A stretch of DNA of 64,000 nt, taken from positions 1,054,001 through 1,118,000 of the forward strand of contig NZ_JAHKSI010000001.1 in NCBI RefSeq assembly GCF_019720915.1, given 5' to 3'. Positions 1 through 7,903 of the stretch are shown in pieces. Under the pieces are notes generated by a model, which made no database searches, was not told where the DNA came from, and saw only the letters and a program-made list of their open reading frames with translations. The stretch's first letter is position 1. Every line of letters starts with the position of its first letter. The translations under genes and the position numbers were made by a program. Source of the stretch: Alkalihalobacillus sp. TS-13 (GTDB lineage Bacteria; Bacillota; Bacilli; Bacillales; Fictibacillaceae).

Positions 1-1
1 T

Positions 2-1201
2 GCGATTGTATTTGTAACCTATTACAACCATGCTTTTTCAAAGGCAGACCGTGATTTCCTCATCCAATTGGGAAGGGTGAAAGACACGTTCTCTATGGAT
101 AAGATGTATTTTGTCATTAACGCCGCTGATTTGGCGAAAGACGAGGATGAACGTGAATCAGTCGTCGATTATGTGACTGAACAACTCGTCGAATACGGAA
201 TTCGGTTTCCGCGCATGTACGCGTTATCCAGTAAACAAGCATTGCTGGAGCGTAAAGAACACGGAGAAGGTGAACAATCGAATTTTGCCTACTTTGAAAA
301 CGAATTCCAAACAGCAACGATCAAGGAACGGGATGAAGTATCCGTCAATCAAGCGAATGAACTGATGAATGCAGGTTTGAACCGTCTGATCGAATGGATT
401 GAGCATGCCCAATCTGATGAAGAGCATCAAAAACGGGAAAAGAAGCGGCTGGAAAGTGAGAAAACAGAAACCGTCGATTATATCAAAACGTATTCACTTT
501 CTCCTTTTAAAAAATCAGTGGTCCAAGAGACGAAAGAACTGTTGCACTACGTCGTTCAACGATTGATGCTGACGTTCAATGACGAATACAAGGTTGCTTT
601 CAATCCGTCAATTCTAACAAAAGACATGAAGCCAAACCAGCTGAAAAAATGTCTTGATGAATTGTTGGAATCGATGCTGTTCCAGCTCTCTCAAGAACTG
701 AGAGCAACAACATTGCGTATTGAAAAACATTTTAACCAACAACGCGATCGTTTCCATGAAATGATCGAGAACCATGTATCCGAACAGAGCTCATGCCAGC
801 TGCTGAAGTCAGAGGGATTGCTGATCGATACGCCGTCGATTGAACCCGAATGGCCAAGTAAAACGTATGCAGAGCTGGAACCCTCATTGAAAAAGTTCAA
901 AAATCCAAAGCAATTTTTTGAAGGGAACGGAAGAGAAGTCCTACGCCACGATCTCTCTGAACAAGTCCAGCCGTTGTTGCAATCGATCGTCCAAACCTAC
1001 ACGGATCAATTCACTGCATTTTATACTGAAGGTCTTGAAAAAGAAATGGATATCATGAAGCAGCAATTCATCGAAGAAATCGAACAATATTATGCTGGTA
1101 TCCTTGAAGCGTTCGCCTCAAAGGAACAGCTTGATGAGTTGATCGAAACAAGACAAAAGCTAGAGGCCAATATGAACCAAGGAATTGAGGCAAAACATTG
1201 A
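2..1201 (+). CDS. dynA: Dynamin-like GTPase, C-terminal part (truncated by window edge)
   Basis: The reading frame is open from base 2, so the gene starts outside the window; about 399 codons are visible. The first residues (AIVFVTYYNHAFSKADRDFL, then KMYFVINAADLAKDEDE) look like the end of a dynamin-type G domain, where the NAADL segment resembles the G4 region. The rest is charged, mostly helical sequence, as expected for the stalk of bacterial dynamins. Bacillus DynA (YpbR) is a membrane-bound GTPase that fuses and protects membranes and is about three times longer than the visible part. The following genes include a YpbS homologue, matching the B. subtilis ypbR-ypbS order. The stop codon overlaps the TTG start of the next gene (TTGA), so the genes are probably cotranscribed. 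Confidence 0.85.
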   Translation, partial: AIVFVTYYNHAFSKADRDFLIQLGRVKDTFSMDKMYFVINAADLAKDEDERESVVDYVTEQLVEYGIRFPRMYALSSKQALLERKEHGEGEQSNFAYFENEFQTATIKERDEVSVNQANELMNAGLNRLIEWIEHAQSDEEHQKREKKRLESEKTETVDYIKTYSLSPFKKSVVQETKELLHYVVQRLMLTFNDEYKVAFNPSILTKDMKPNQLKKCLDELLESMLFQLSQELRATTLRIEKHFNQQRDRFHEMIENHVSEQSSCQLLKSEGLLIDTPSIEPEWPSKTYAELEPSLKKFKNPKQFFEGNGREVLRHDLSEQVQPLLQSIVQTYTDQFTAFYTEGLEKEMDIMKQQFIEEIEQYYAGILEAFASKEQLDELIETRQKLEANMNQGIEAKH

Positions 1202-1383
1202 AGAATAGCCGGTTCCATTGCTGCGCCACTTGTACCCATTTTAAGGTCAAAAAAGGCGATGACGGGGTCCGATACTTCTGCAGCAGGCTAGGATATGAGA
1301 CGAAACCTGATTACCGCTTCAACTGTTGGACACCAAAAGAAAACGTCCAAAAATTGATTGAAAAAGAAAAAAAGAAACAGTAG
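1198..1383 (+). CDS. Small cysteine-rich protein of unknown function
   Basis: A 61-residue protein starts with TTG and overlaps the dynA stop codon by four bases, which suggests translational coupling. Cysteines occur as CCATC near the N-terminus, then FCSRLG and FNCWTP, a spacing that could bind one zinc ion or iron. The C-terminus is a lysine and glutamate rich tail. I recognise no named family. Its place between dynA and ypbS, with no gap, makes it a real gene rather than a shadow frame; the metal-binding idea is inference from cysteine spacing only. Confidence 0.7.
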   Translation: MKNSRFHCCATCTHFKVKKGDDGVRYFCSRLGYETKPDYRFNCWTPKENVQKLIEKEKKKQ

Positions 1384-1394
1384 GAGGAATCACA

Positions 1395-1655
1395 TTGTCA
1401 GTCCACCAAGATATATCGAAGCATAGTAACGATCAACACGAAAGAGTACGCCTCTTTTCCGAGCTTGATCAAAAGCGTGAACAATTGATCGAAAAAGCAC
1501 TTGGGAAATGTAAAGAGGAAAAACCATTTGAACAAGAATTGAACGAAATCAACAAAGTGACAGATGAAATCAATGATATTGCACGAAAAGGCATCGTCCC
1601 GCAACGGAAGAACGTAACGAAAGAGATGGTCGAGGAGTATTGCAAGCGAAACTGA
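1395..1655 (+). CDS. ypbS: YpbS-like protein (DUF2533 type)
   Basis: An 86-residue, highly charged, probably all-helical protein. The start is TTG, chosen because an AGGAGG ribosome binding site lies at 1382-1387, eight bases upstream. Size, composition and position next to dynA match B. subtilis YpbS, whose function is unknown. It has no signal peptide, membrane segment or catalytic motif. It is the last gene of the dynA cluster; a repeat array and a strong hairpin terminator follow. Confidence 0.75.
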   Translation: MSVHQDISKHSNDQHERVRLFSELDQKREQLIEKALGKCKEEKPFEQELNEINKVTDEINDIARKGIVPQRKNVTKEMVEEYCKRN

Positions 1656-1673
1656 ATTTTTAGCAATACTGTT

Positions 1674-1789
1674 ATCTGGACAAAACCCTGATTTATCTGG
1701 ACAAAAATCCGAACTATCGAGACAAAATCACGAATGATCTGGACAAATTTTTGATTTATCTGGACAAACTGCAAAATAGTAGGACAACC
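1674..1789 (+). repeat. Word array 1 (ATCTGGACAAAA, 21-bp period)
   Basis: Six copies of a short word, ATCTGGACAAAA or close variants, begin at about 1674, 1695, 1716, 1737, 1758 and 1778. The spacing is 21 bp (20 for the last). The bases between the words are not conserved. The array lies between the ypbS stop codon and the terminator hairpin, so it would be transcribed as 3' untranslated RNA. Similar arrays with other words occur elsewhere in the window. Confidence 0.85.
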
Positions 1790-1806
1790 ACATATCAAGG
1801 TTATAT

Positions 1807-1856
1807 GAAAATGGCTTTCCGACATCAGAAAGGATGTTCAGGAAAGCCATTTTCTA
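1807..1856 (+). terminator. Long hairpin, likely terminator of the dynA-ypbS unit
   Basis: GAAAATGGCTTTCC at 1807-1820 pairs perfectly with GGAAAGCCATTTTC at 1841-1854. An inner GACATC/GATGTT stem extends it. The symmetric A and T flanks could serve both directions. Confidence 0.75.
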
Positions 1857-1937
1857 TAAAGGCGTGTAAAGGAAAATCGCAATCTATAAAGAAGTAAGGA
1901 TAAATGACATTCGAAGGTAAAAAGGAGCGTCTTTTTA

Positions 1938-2270
1938 ATGAAAGAGATGAAAAATCTTCACTCAATAGAAGAGGTGGATAATTTTATAGAAGTGAACCGA
2001 TTAAGCTTCATCTACATTTCTCGTACGAACTGCAGCGTCTGTCATGCATTGCTTCCTAAAGTGAAAGAAATGATGACCCAGTATCCCGAAATCAGACTGG
2101 CCCACGTAAATGTTGATGATGTTGAGGAAATTGCTGGCCATCTATCAATCTTCACTGTGCCTGTCCTCCTTTTAAATGCAGAAGGGAAAGAGATGATCCG
2201 GGAAGCAAGATTCGTACAGATGGACCAATTGAATGATAAAATAAGCAGAATCTATGAATTCAATACATAG
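1938..2270 (+). CDS. Thioredoxin-family protein
   Basis: A 110-residue thioredoxin-fold protein with the redox motif NCSVCH at about residues 34-39 and the cis-proline region FTVPVLLL near residue 75. It lacks a signal peptide, so it should act in the cytoplasm as a thiol-disulfide reductase or in redox signalling. The CSVC motif differs from the CGPC of true thioredoxin, so it belongs with accessory thioredoxin-like proteins of Bacillus. The ATG start follows AAAGGAG at 1920-1926. A DJ-1-like gene starts 20 bases downstream, so the two may form a stress-related pair. Confidence 0.85.
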   Translation: MKEMKNLHSIEEVDNFIEVNRLSFIYISRTNCSVCHALLPKVKEMMTQYPEIRLAHVNVDDVEEIAGHLSIFTVPVLLLNAEGKEMIREARFVQMDQLNDKISRIYEFNT

Positions 2271-2290
2271 GTCTGGGGAGGGATGAAGTC

Positions 2291-2827
2291 ATGTACACTG
2301 GCATAATGCTTTATCCGAGGTTCAGTGAATATGAAGTATCCGTACTATTATCGATTTTAAAACAAGGTGAGAAATCGATCATTCACATCGGGTTGGATAA
2401 ACAGGTGGTGAAAGGGGAAGCAGGGCTAAGTTGTGTCCCAGATGTTCGAATCGATGAGGTGGATGTCAGTGCACTCGACAGTATCGCCCTCCCTGGGGTC
2501 GATGATTTCAGACACCTTGTCGAACACCCTGAACTTATCACTTTCCTTAGAAAGTTACAAAATAAGAAAATCTGGCTCGGTGCCATATCAAGTGCACCTT
2601 ATTTGTTATCAATGAGCGGTTTGCTCGATGGGAAAAAATATACGACTGGATTGACTGAAGAACAGCGTTGTTTCCTTGGTACGTTCAGCAAAGCGGATTT
2701 CATTGAAGAGCCAGTAGTCGTTGATGACAATCTGATCACCGCAAGAGGTTCTCATTTTATAGAGTTTGCGATTGAATTTGGAAAAGCACTAGGATTGGAT
2801 TTCGATGAAAGCTGGTATAAGAATTAG
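2291..2827 (+). CDS. DJ-1/PfpI-family protein lacking the usual nucleophilic cysteine
   Basis: A 178-residue protein of the DJ-1/PfpI glutamine-amidotransferase-like fold. The segment DSIALPGVDDF (about residues 65-75) matches the strand and turn before the family nucleophile elbow, and GAISSAPYLLSMSGLL (about 97-112) is the elbow. Most active members have AIC-A/H-G there; here serine replaces cysteine. The protein may therefore have lost deglycase or protease activity or act differently. Start ATG follows GGGGAGGG. It follows the thioredoxin gene by 20 bases, and a 4-TM protein gene follows after about 80 bases. Confidence 0.8.
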   Translation: MYTGIMLYPRFSEYEVSVLLSILKQGEKSIIHIGLDKQVVKGEAGLSCVPDVRIDEVDVSALDSIALPGVDDFRHLVEHPELITFLRKLQNKKIWLGAISSAPYLLSMSGLLDGKKYTTGLTEEQRCFLGTFSKADFIEEPVVVDDNLITARGSHFIEFAIEFGKALGLDFDESWYKN

Positions 2828-2908
2828 ATAGCGTTGTGAGGTTATTATATCTGCTAGTAGCATAATATGAGGTTTTAAACTCAATCCTGTAATAAGGAGT
2901 GAATTAAG

Positions 2909-3358
2909 TTGTGGATGAATACGATATTCGGTTTGATCATACCCTGGATTACTGGAATCTACCTGATCAAAAAAGATTTGAAGATTTTACTGTTAATGGC
3001 ACCATTCGCTTCGGTCGTCGCTTTTACTTTTGACGTCCTCGGGTTTCACTTGAAGTTCTGGAGGATCAGTCCAGAGCGAGAGATTGAGACAATTGTGGCA
3101 CTTCCGATGTATTTTGGTGTCTATCCGATATTAGCAGCTTATTTGTTTTTCTTCATCAAACGTTCCGATCTCAACCGATGGATCTGGATCTTTGCCGTCA
3201 CCCTGATTACGACGATTATCGAGTTCATAGGCGTTTTAATAGGCATGGTCCATTACTTCAATGGCTGGAACATTTGTTGGACATTCGTTTCTTATCTATT
3301 GGCTTATCTCGTTTGCTATTGGTATTTCCTTATCTTAAAAAAACATGTGGATGTATAA
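2909..3358 (+). CDS. Small integral membrane protein, CBO0543-like
   Basis: 149 residues with about four to five hydrophobic segments (residues 5-20, 27-45, 62-82, 91-113 and 120-141). The TTG start is preceded by AAGGAG at 2895-2900. The general pattern, including conserved tryptophans and a central polar EREIETIVALP loop, resembles membrane proteins annotated as CBO0543 family in Firmicutes. No function is known. A hairpin follows directly, and patA converges from the other strand. Confidence 0.65.
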   Translation: MWMNTIFGLIIPWITGIYLIKKDLKILLLMAPFASVVAFTFDVLGFHLKFWRISPEREIETIVALPMYFGVYPILAAYLFFFIKRSDLNRWIWIFAVTLITTIIEFIGVLIGMVHYFNGWNICWTFVSYLLAYLVCYWYFLILKKHVDV

Positions 3359-3364
3359 AAGAGA

Positions 3365-3387
3365 GGGTGACCTATATTGGGTCACCC
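3365..3387. terminator. Hairpin between convergent genes
   Basis: GGGTGACC at 3365-3372 pairs with GGTCACCC at 3380-3387 around a six-base loop. It lies between the stop codons of the membrane protein and patA and has no long U tract, so termination is likely but not certain. Confidence 0.5.
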
Positions 3388-3410
3388 GTTATCTGTTTAA
3401 ATCAACCTAT

Positions 3411-4571
3411 TCATGATTTAAGTTTGCTAACAAACCGCTCCAATCGATCGAGTCCGTCTTTCAGCTGATCTTTATGGTAAGCATAGGAAATCCGGATGTA
3501 GTTGTCACCGTAATCTGAGAAGGCAACGCCTGGTACGACCGCAAGCTTTTCCTCTTCCAACAATTTTGCAGCAAAATCCCAGGACTTCATGCCGAATTGC
3601 TTGATAGAAGGGAACAAATAGAACGCCCCGGTTGGTTCATATGTTTCCAGTCCGATTTTTAACAGTCGCTCATAGCAATAGTCCAAACGTTCCTTGTAAA
3701 TTTCACGCATCGGACCAGCATCATCTTTTCCTTCCGTCAATGCTTCCACAGCAGCAGCCTGGGTGATTGATGAAACACAGGTGACGTTGTATTGATGGAC
3801 CTTCAGAATATGCTTTGTTATCGCAGCGTCCCCGAGTATATACCCGATTCGCCAACCAGTCATCGAATGGGACTTGGACAAACCGTTGATGACGATCGTT
3901 TTTTCTTTCATTCCGTCAAATCCAGCGATGGATTGGTGTGATTCACCATACGTCAATTCGCTATAAATCTCATCAGATAGGACGAATATATTTTTTTCTT
4001 TTAAAAGTTCTGCAATCTCTTCGATTTCATCTCTTGTCAACGAGACACCTGTTGGATTAGAAGGATAAGGGAGAACTACGCATTTCGTCCGTTCTGTCAG
4101 ATGCTCTTCGATCAAGGATGCCGTCAACTTGAATCCTGTATCCCTAGTATCCACATGGACCGGTTTCGCCCCGCATAAATGGATGACAGGCTCGTAACCA
4201 GGATATACAGGCCCTGGCAGGATGACCTCATCTCCCTCGACAAGCATCGTCCTGAGTGAGATATCAATCGCTTCACTTGCACCGCTTGTGGCAATCACTT
4301 CATCTTCAGCACGATAATCCAGCGAATATTTTTCTTTGACGAATTGAGAGATAGCGGTTCTCAAATCCATCGAACCAGCATTATGCGTATAGGTCGTTTT
4401 ATTCTCATCGATCGCAGTTTTGCCTGCTTCCTTCACATGTTCAGGTGTCGGGAAATCAGGCAGTCCGAGAGTCAGGGAAATCGCTTCTGGGAACTCTGAA
4501 ACACGGTTGAAAAACTGGCGGATCCCTGAAATCTGTATATCTTTGACTCTAGGATTTATTAATTGCTCCAT
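3411..4571 (-). CDS. patA: PLP-dependent aminotransferase, PatA type
   Basis: A 386-residue fold-type I aminotransferase. The pyridoxal lysine lies in INGLSKSHSMTGWRIGY, with upstream PYPSNPTG and DEIYSELTYG motifs. The sequence follows B. subtilis PatA closely from the first residues, MEQLINPRVKDIQISGIRQF. PatA makes N-acetyl-LL-diaminopimelate in the acetylase branch of lysine and cell-wall precursor synthesis. ATG at 4571 is preferred over the in-frame GTG at 4583, because the AAGGAG ribosome binding site would overlap the latter. The gene is alone on this strand and divergent from the sulfurtransferase gene. Confidence 0.9.
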   Translation of the reverse strand: MEQLINPRVKDIQISGIRQFFNRVSEFPEAISLTLGLPDFPTPEHVKEAGKTAIDENKTTYTHNAGSMDLRTAISQFVKEKYSLDYRAEDEVIATSGASEAIDISLRTMLVEGDEVILPGPVYPGYEPVIHLCGAKPVHVDTRDTGFKLTASLIEEHLTERTKCVVLPYPSNPTGVSLTRDEIEEIAELLKEKNIFVLSDEIYSELTYGESHQSIAGFDGMKEKTIVINGLSKSHSMTGWRIGYILGDAAITKHILKVHQYNVTCVSSITQAAAVEALTEGKDDAGPMREIYKERLDYCYERLLKIGLETYEPTGAFYLFPSIKQFGMKSWDFAAKLLEEEKLAVVPGVAFSDYGDNYIRISYAYHKDQLKDGLDRLERFVSKLKS

Positions 4572-4724
4572 TATGGGTTCCACTCCTTATCGGAATCACT
4601 TCATGTAACTATTTGAAGTTTAGCGTTTTAGCGGGGCAGCGTCAACGGAAGCTGTCAATCATTTGTGTTTTTTAAATAGACTTCGGTACAATGATAGAAA
4701 ACCCTAATAAAGTAGGTGTATTGC

Positions 4725-5552
4725 ATGAAAAATATCGTTTCGGCGGACTGGTTTCGTTCCAGACTGGATGATCCAAATGTCGTACCAGTCGATTGTCGTT
4801 TCTATCTACAGGAAAAAGAACGGGGAATGGAAGAGTACCAGGATGCTCATATACCAGGAGCAAGTTATGCCGATCTTGAAAAGAATCTTTCCGGGCAAGT
4901 TCAAGGTCATGGCGGCCGTCATCCATTACCGAACCTTGATGACTTTCTCCAATTCCTTGGGGCGATCGGCATTGATAACTCGAAAACGGTTGTCGCGTAT
5001 GATGCTCAGAATACAGCAATGGCTGCGAGATTATGGTGGATGCTCAAGTATCTCGATCATGAGGAAGTGTATGTCCTTGATGGCGGGATCCAGGAATGGG
5101 AGAAGAAAGGATATCCACTCACCGAAAAATTACCGGATGTAGAGAAGACAACCTATAGGCCGAATATAAAAGAGGACATGATTGCAGATCTAGCAGAAGT
5201 CAAGCTCGCATCACAACTCGATGATACGATTCTTGTCGATGCACGGGACAATGATCGTTTTGCAGGAAAATCGGAACCGATCGATCCGAAAGCAGGGCAT
5301 ATCCCGACAGCTCAAAATAAATTTTTTGCAGATAATCTGGAACAAGGCAAGTGGAAATCAAAAGAGCAATTGAAAGACCGTTTCCAAGACCAACTGCATA
5401 AACCGATCATCAACTATTGCGGATCAGGGGTCACAGCATGTGTGAACGTACTTGCTCTTGATGAAATCGAAAAGAAAAGCAAGCTCTATGTAGGCAGCTG
5501 GAGCGATTGGAGCTCCTACGATGAGAATCCAGTTGAAACAGAAAAAATGTAG
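4725..5552 (+). CDS. Two-domain sulfurtransferase (thiosulfate or 3-mercaptopyruvate type)
   Basis: 275 residues with two rhodanese domains. The N-terminal domain has the structural motif VPVDCRFYL and the inter-domain WWMLKYLDH segment. The C-terminal domain carries the catalytic loop INYCGSGVTACVN, where the first cysteine is the persulfide carrier. The CGSGVTA loop is typical of thiosulfate/3-mercaptopyruvate sulfurtransferases. It is cytoplasmic, with no signal sequence. ATG at 4725 fits the family start; a GTG nine bases upstream is possible. Promoter elements must lie in the 150-base gap shared with patA. Confidence 0.88.
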   Translation: MKNIVSADWFRSRLDDPNVVPVDCRFYLQEKERGMEEYQDAHIPGASYADLEKNLSGQVQGHGGRHPLPNLDDFLQFLGAIGIDNSKTVVAYDAQNTAMAARLWWMLKYLDHEEVYVLDGGIQEWEKKGYPLTEKLPDVEKTTYRPNIKEDMIADLAEVKLASQLDDTILVDARDNDRFAGKSEPIDPKAGHIPTAQNKFFADNLEQGKWKSKEQLKDRFQDQLHKPIINYCGSGVTACVNVLALDEIEKKSKLYVGSWSDWSSYDENPVETEKM

Positions 5553-5685
5553 AAAGCATGTGTTAAAATTTCACGTACCGTACTAATAAGAGATTTTTAG
5601 AAATCGTTTTTATTTATTTAAGAGAAATTTTCGTAACAACTGGATAAAAATCCATGTAATGAAAAACTGTAACAAGTGGAAACAC

Positions 5686-5876
5686 ATTTTAGCGGACATC
5701 AGAGCCGTTATTTGTGAACAAAACCTACGTTTCAGAATTTTAACGGACATGAGAGCGCTTATTTGTGTACAAAGGGGATGAATTCCTCTATTCATCACGA
5801 AATAAGATCTCTGGTGTCCGTTATTTTTCTAAATCATATAAGTTGGGGGCAAATAACGTCTCCTGTGTCCGTTACA
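5686..5876. repeat. 51-bp hairpin-unit array, locus 1 (two forward, two reverse units)
   Basis: Two forward units of the type TAACGGACATGAGAGC with CGTTATTTG lie near 5689 and 5740. Two reverse units, ending GTCCGTTA, lie near 5800 and 5850. Units on the same strand are 50-51 bp apart. Each unit contains an inverted repeat (TAACGG/CCGTTA). The rest of the gap between 5553 and 6030 shows nothing else recognisable. The same array recurs near 40.2 kb. Confidence 0.85.
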
Positions 5877-6030
5877 CAATTTCCGAAACGTGGATATCGG
5901 TAGGGAGAGTTAGTTCCTCAAATTTAACAGGTTAATCATTGCCAATACCAAGAAAACATTGTACACTCTATTTTGGTTTAATAATATATGGGAATAATAG
6001 AAATAATAGATTCAGTGTAAAAAGGGGAGA

Positions 6031-6642
6031 GTGCAATTGACATGGGACGTTCTCAATGTAATTGGCACATTGGCATTCGCGATCAGTGGCGCGATTGTCG
6101 CAATGGAAGAAGATTATGATTTACTAGGTGTAATGATCCTCGGTCTGGCAACAGCTTTTGGAGGCGGGATCATCCGAAATATATTGATAGAAGTTCCGAT
6201 GACGACGCTTTGGCAGCAAGATATACTCATCAAAGTCACGGTCCTTCTTATTTTCATCGTGTTCATTATCCCAGATACGTGGATTCATTTTACAAGAGCA
6301 TGGTTGAACTTTTTTGATGCGATCGGGCTGGCGACATTTGCAGTACAAGGGGCAATGTACGCATCAGTTGCAGGCCATTCCATAGCCGCCGTCATCATGG
6401 CTGCGGTCATGACTGGAACAGGCGGAGGTATTGTCCGTGACCTTCTTGCAGGGAGGAAACCGACTGTCTTGCGCTACGATATTTACGCAGCTTGGGCCAT
6501 CATTGCTGGAGTATTCATCGGACTTGAAATAACAAATGACCCTTGGGAACTGTATTTATTGAGTGCGGTCCTCATCTTCTTGCGGATGTGTTCCGCCAAA
6601 TACCGCTGGAAGCTCCCGCACCGATATTTGCATACATTTTAG
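6031..6642 (+). CDS. TRIC-type cation channel family membrane protein
   Basis: 203 residues with about seven hydrophobic segments arranged as two similar halves plus one. Each half contains the glycine-rich motif of the family, TAFGGGIIRN and TGTGGGIVRD. Prokaryotic TRIC homologues are trimeric, probably potassium-conducting channels; the physiological role in Bacillus is not known. GTG at 6031 is used because of the GGGGAGA ribosome binding site just before it. The gene is monocistronic, bounded by a repeat array upstream and a terminator downstream. Confidence 0.85.
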   Translation: MQLTWDVLNVIGTLAFAISGAIVAMEEDYDLLGVMILGLATAFGGGIIRNILIEVPMTTLWQQDILIKVTVLLIFIVFIIPDTWIHFTRAWLNFFDAIGLATFAVQGAMYASVAGHSIAAVIMAAVMTGTGGGIVRDLLAGRKPTVLRYDIYAAWAIIAGVFIGLEITNDPWELYLLSAVLIFLRMCSAKYRWKLPHRYLHTF

Positions 6643-6651
6643 CTTGAGAAG

Positions 6652-6686
6652 ATCACAGCCTCCTATGAGAAACTGTGATTTTTTTT
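6652..6686 (+). terminator. Rho-independent terminator
   Basis: ATCACAG at 6652-6658 pairs with CTGTGAT at 6673-6679, followed by a run of eight T. It ends the TRIC channel gene. Confidence 0.85.
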
Positions 6687-6739
6687 GTTAATTAAAAGAG
6701 GTTATTTTACGGTTGATCTTCTTTGCTTTATCTTTAAGT

Positions 6740-6850
6740 GAAATTTACGAAACTCCGGCGGGAAAAGCGAGCCAGGCAAGCTACGAGCCTAACCGGGTCT
6801 CTCCCGCTTTTCGTCTGCCCGCGGAAAGGGAGTAAATGTCGCTGAAATAA
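6740..6850 (+). repeat. GC-rich dispersed element, short copy
   Basis: The stretch holds ACTCCGGCGGGAAAAGCGAGCC, then CTCCCGCTTTTCG and the conserved end GCCCGCGGAAAGGGAGT. The same ends flank the long copies at about 31.4 and 62.8 kb. The inner mosaic blocks of those copies are missing here. It fills most of the 334-base gap before ablB. Confidence 0.75.
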
Positions 6851-6913
6851 ATACTACTACATGGTTTGGGTTAACCAACTTTACTTTCCCCATCCTATTG
6901 AAGGAATAAACCA

Positions 6914-6941
6914 TATACATATGGAATTTAACAACTATAAT
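6914..6941 (+). promoter_or_regulatory. Possible sigma-A promoter of ablB
   Basis: TATACA, a 16-base spacer and TATAAT at 6936-6941 lie 35 bases before the start codon. The -35 box is weak. Confidence 0.45.
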
Positions 6942-6976
6942 AGTAATCACTACTTCTTGAAAGGGGTTTTGGCAGG

Positions 6977-7837
6977 ATGAGAGAGGTCAACGTCATGAAA
7001 GAGGATCGGGTAGTAAGCTCCAATGATTATACAATGAATGTTAGTTTGGATTTTTTTAATGAGCGATTGAAAGTGGAAGATTATCGCGGGAATGTCACCT
7101 CGGTACAAAAACAAGTTATGCGCCTATTGGATGAACATCCGTTTACGAAGGTGATTCTCAAATCGAGACAAGAAGATTGGAAGACTTTCCTAGAACTGGG
7201 GTATCAATTTGAAGCCCTTTATACCGGTTACTTTAATGGAAGTGATGCTTATTCGATGGCTCTGTTTACGGAAAACAGCCGCAGGACGAGTGACTATTGG
7301 ATCTTTGAGGACGAAACCCTGCAACAGGTAAAAGAAATCAAATGTACGCTTGATATTCCAAGTGTTTCCGACTATACGATCAGAAAAGCAGAAGAACAAG
7401 ATGCAAAAGATCTTTCGAACCTCTATCAAACCGTTTTCGAGATCTACCCGACACCAATGAACGATCCAGATTACATTGCGAAGTTGATGAAGCATGATTC
7501 GATTTTTTATGTTGCGGAATCGGAAGGGAAAATCGTAAGTGCTGCATCTGCAGATATTAATCGGAATTATCACAATGCAGAATTGACTGATTGTGCTACC
7601 CTCCCTGAGCACCGGAAGAAAGGACTGATGAAGATTCTTATCGCAAAGCTTGAAAATGAATTGAAAGAACAGAAAATCTTTTGTTCATACTCGATCGCAA
7701 GGGCTCTATCCTTCGGGATGAATGCGGTATTTCATCAGCGGAAATATGCATACAAGGGTCGTTTTACGAAGAACTGCAACATCTTTAATAAATTAGAAGA
7801 CATGAACTTATGGATATGTGATCTATCACGCAGATAA
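6977..7837 (+). CDS. ablB: Putative beta-lysine N6-acetyltransferase
   Basis: 286 residues with a C-terminal GNAT domain from about residue 135. The acetyl-CoA loop is LPEHRKKGLMKIL at about 211. The N-terminal extension and the ending resemble AblB/YodP proteins, which acetylate beta-lysine on N6. Methanogens use the product as an osmolyte; in Bacillus the gene sits in kam loci. Here it precedes a sigma-54 activator and the kamA operon, which supports the assignment. ATG 6977 has an AAAGGGG site ten bases upstream; ATG 6995 after AGAGGT is an equally good start. Whether it is co-regulated with kamA is not clear, since its own promoter looks sigma-A-like. Confidence 0.8.
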   Translation: MREVNVMKEDRVVSSNDYTMNVSLDFFNERLKVEDYRGNVTSVQKQVMRLLDEHPFTKVILKSRQEDWKTFLELGYQFEALYTGYFNGSDAYSMALFTENSRRTSDYWIFEDETLQQVKEIKCTLDIPSVSDYTIRKAEEQDAKDLSNLYQTVFEIYPTPMNDPDYIAKLMKHDSIFYVAESEGKIVSAASADINRNYHNAELTDCATLPEHRKKGLMKILIAKLENELKEQKIFCSYSIARALSFGMNAVFHQRKYAYKGRFTKNCNIFNKLEDMNLWICDLSRR

Positions 7838-7903
7838 AAGGTGCGCCGAAAATCTGGCACTTAAATGATGAATTTTTGGCATCTTGTTTTAGGGGGTAAT
7901 CCT

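Noticed and set aside
1674-1789. CRISPR array
   Set aside because: The repeat word is about 12 bases, with spacers of about 9, and no cas genes are present; the same applies to the other word arrays.
5610-5798. 62-codon minus-strand frame in the 51-bp array
   Set aside because: It is produced by the repeat units themselves and has no ribosome binding site.
7855-7872. TGGCAC between ablB and kamR as a second sigma-54 promoter
   Set aside because: The matching -12 element is missing: TGATG stands where TTGCA is needed.
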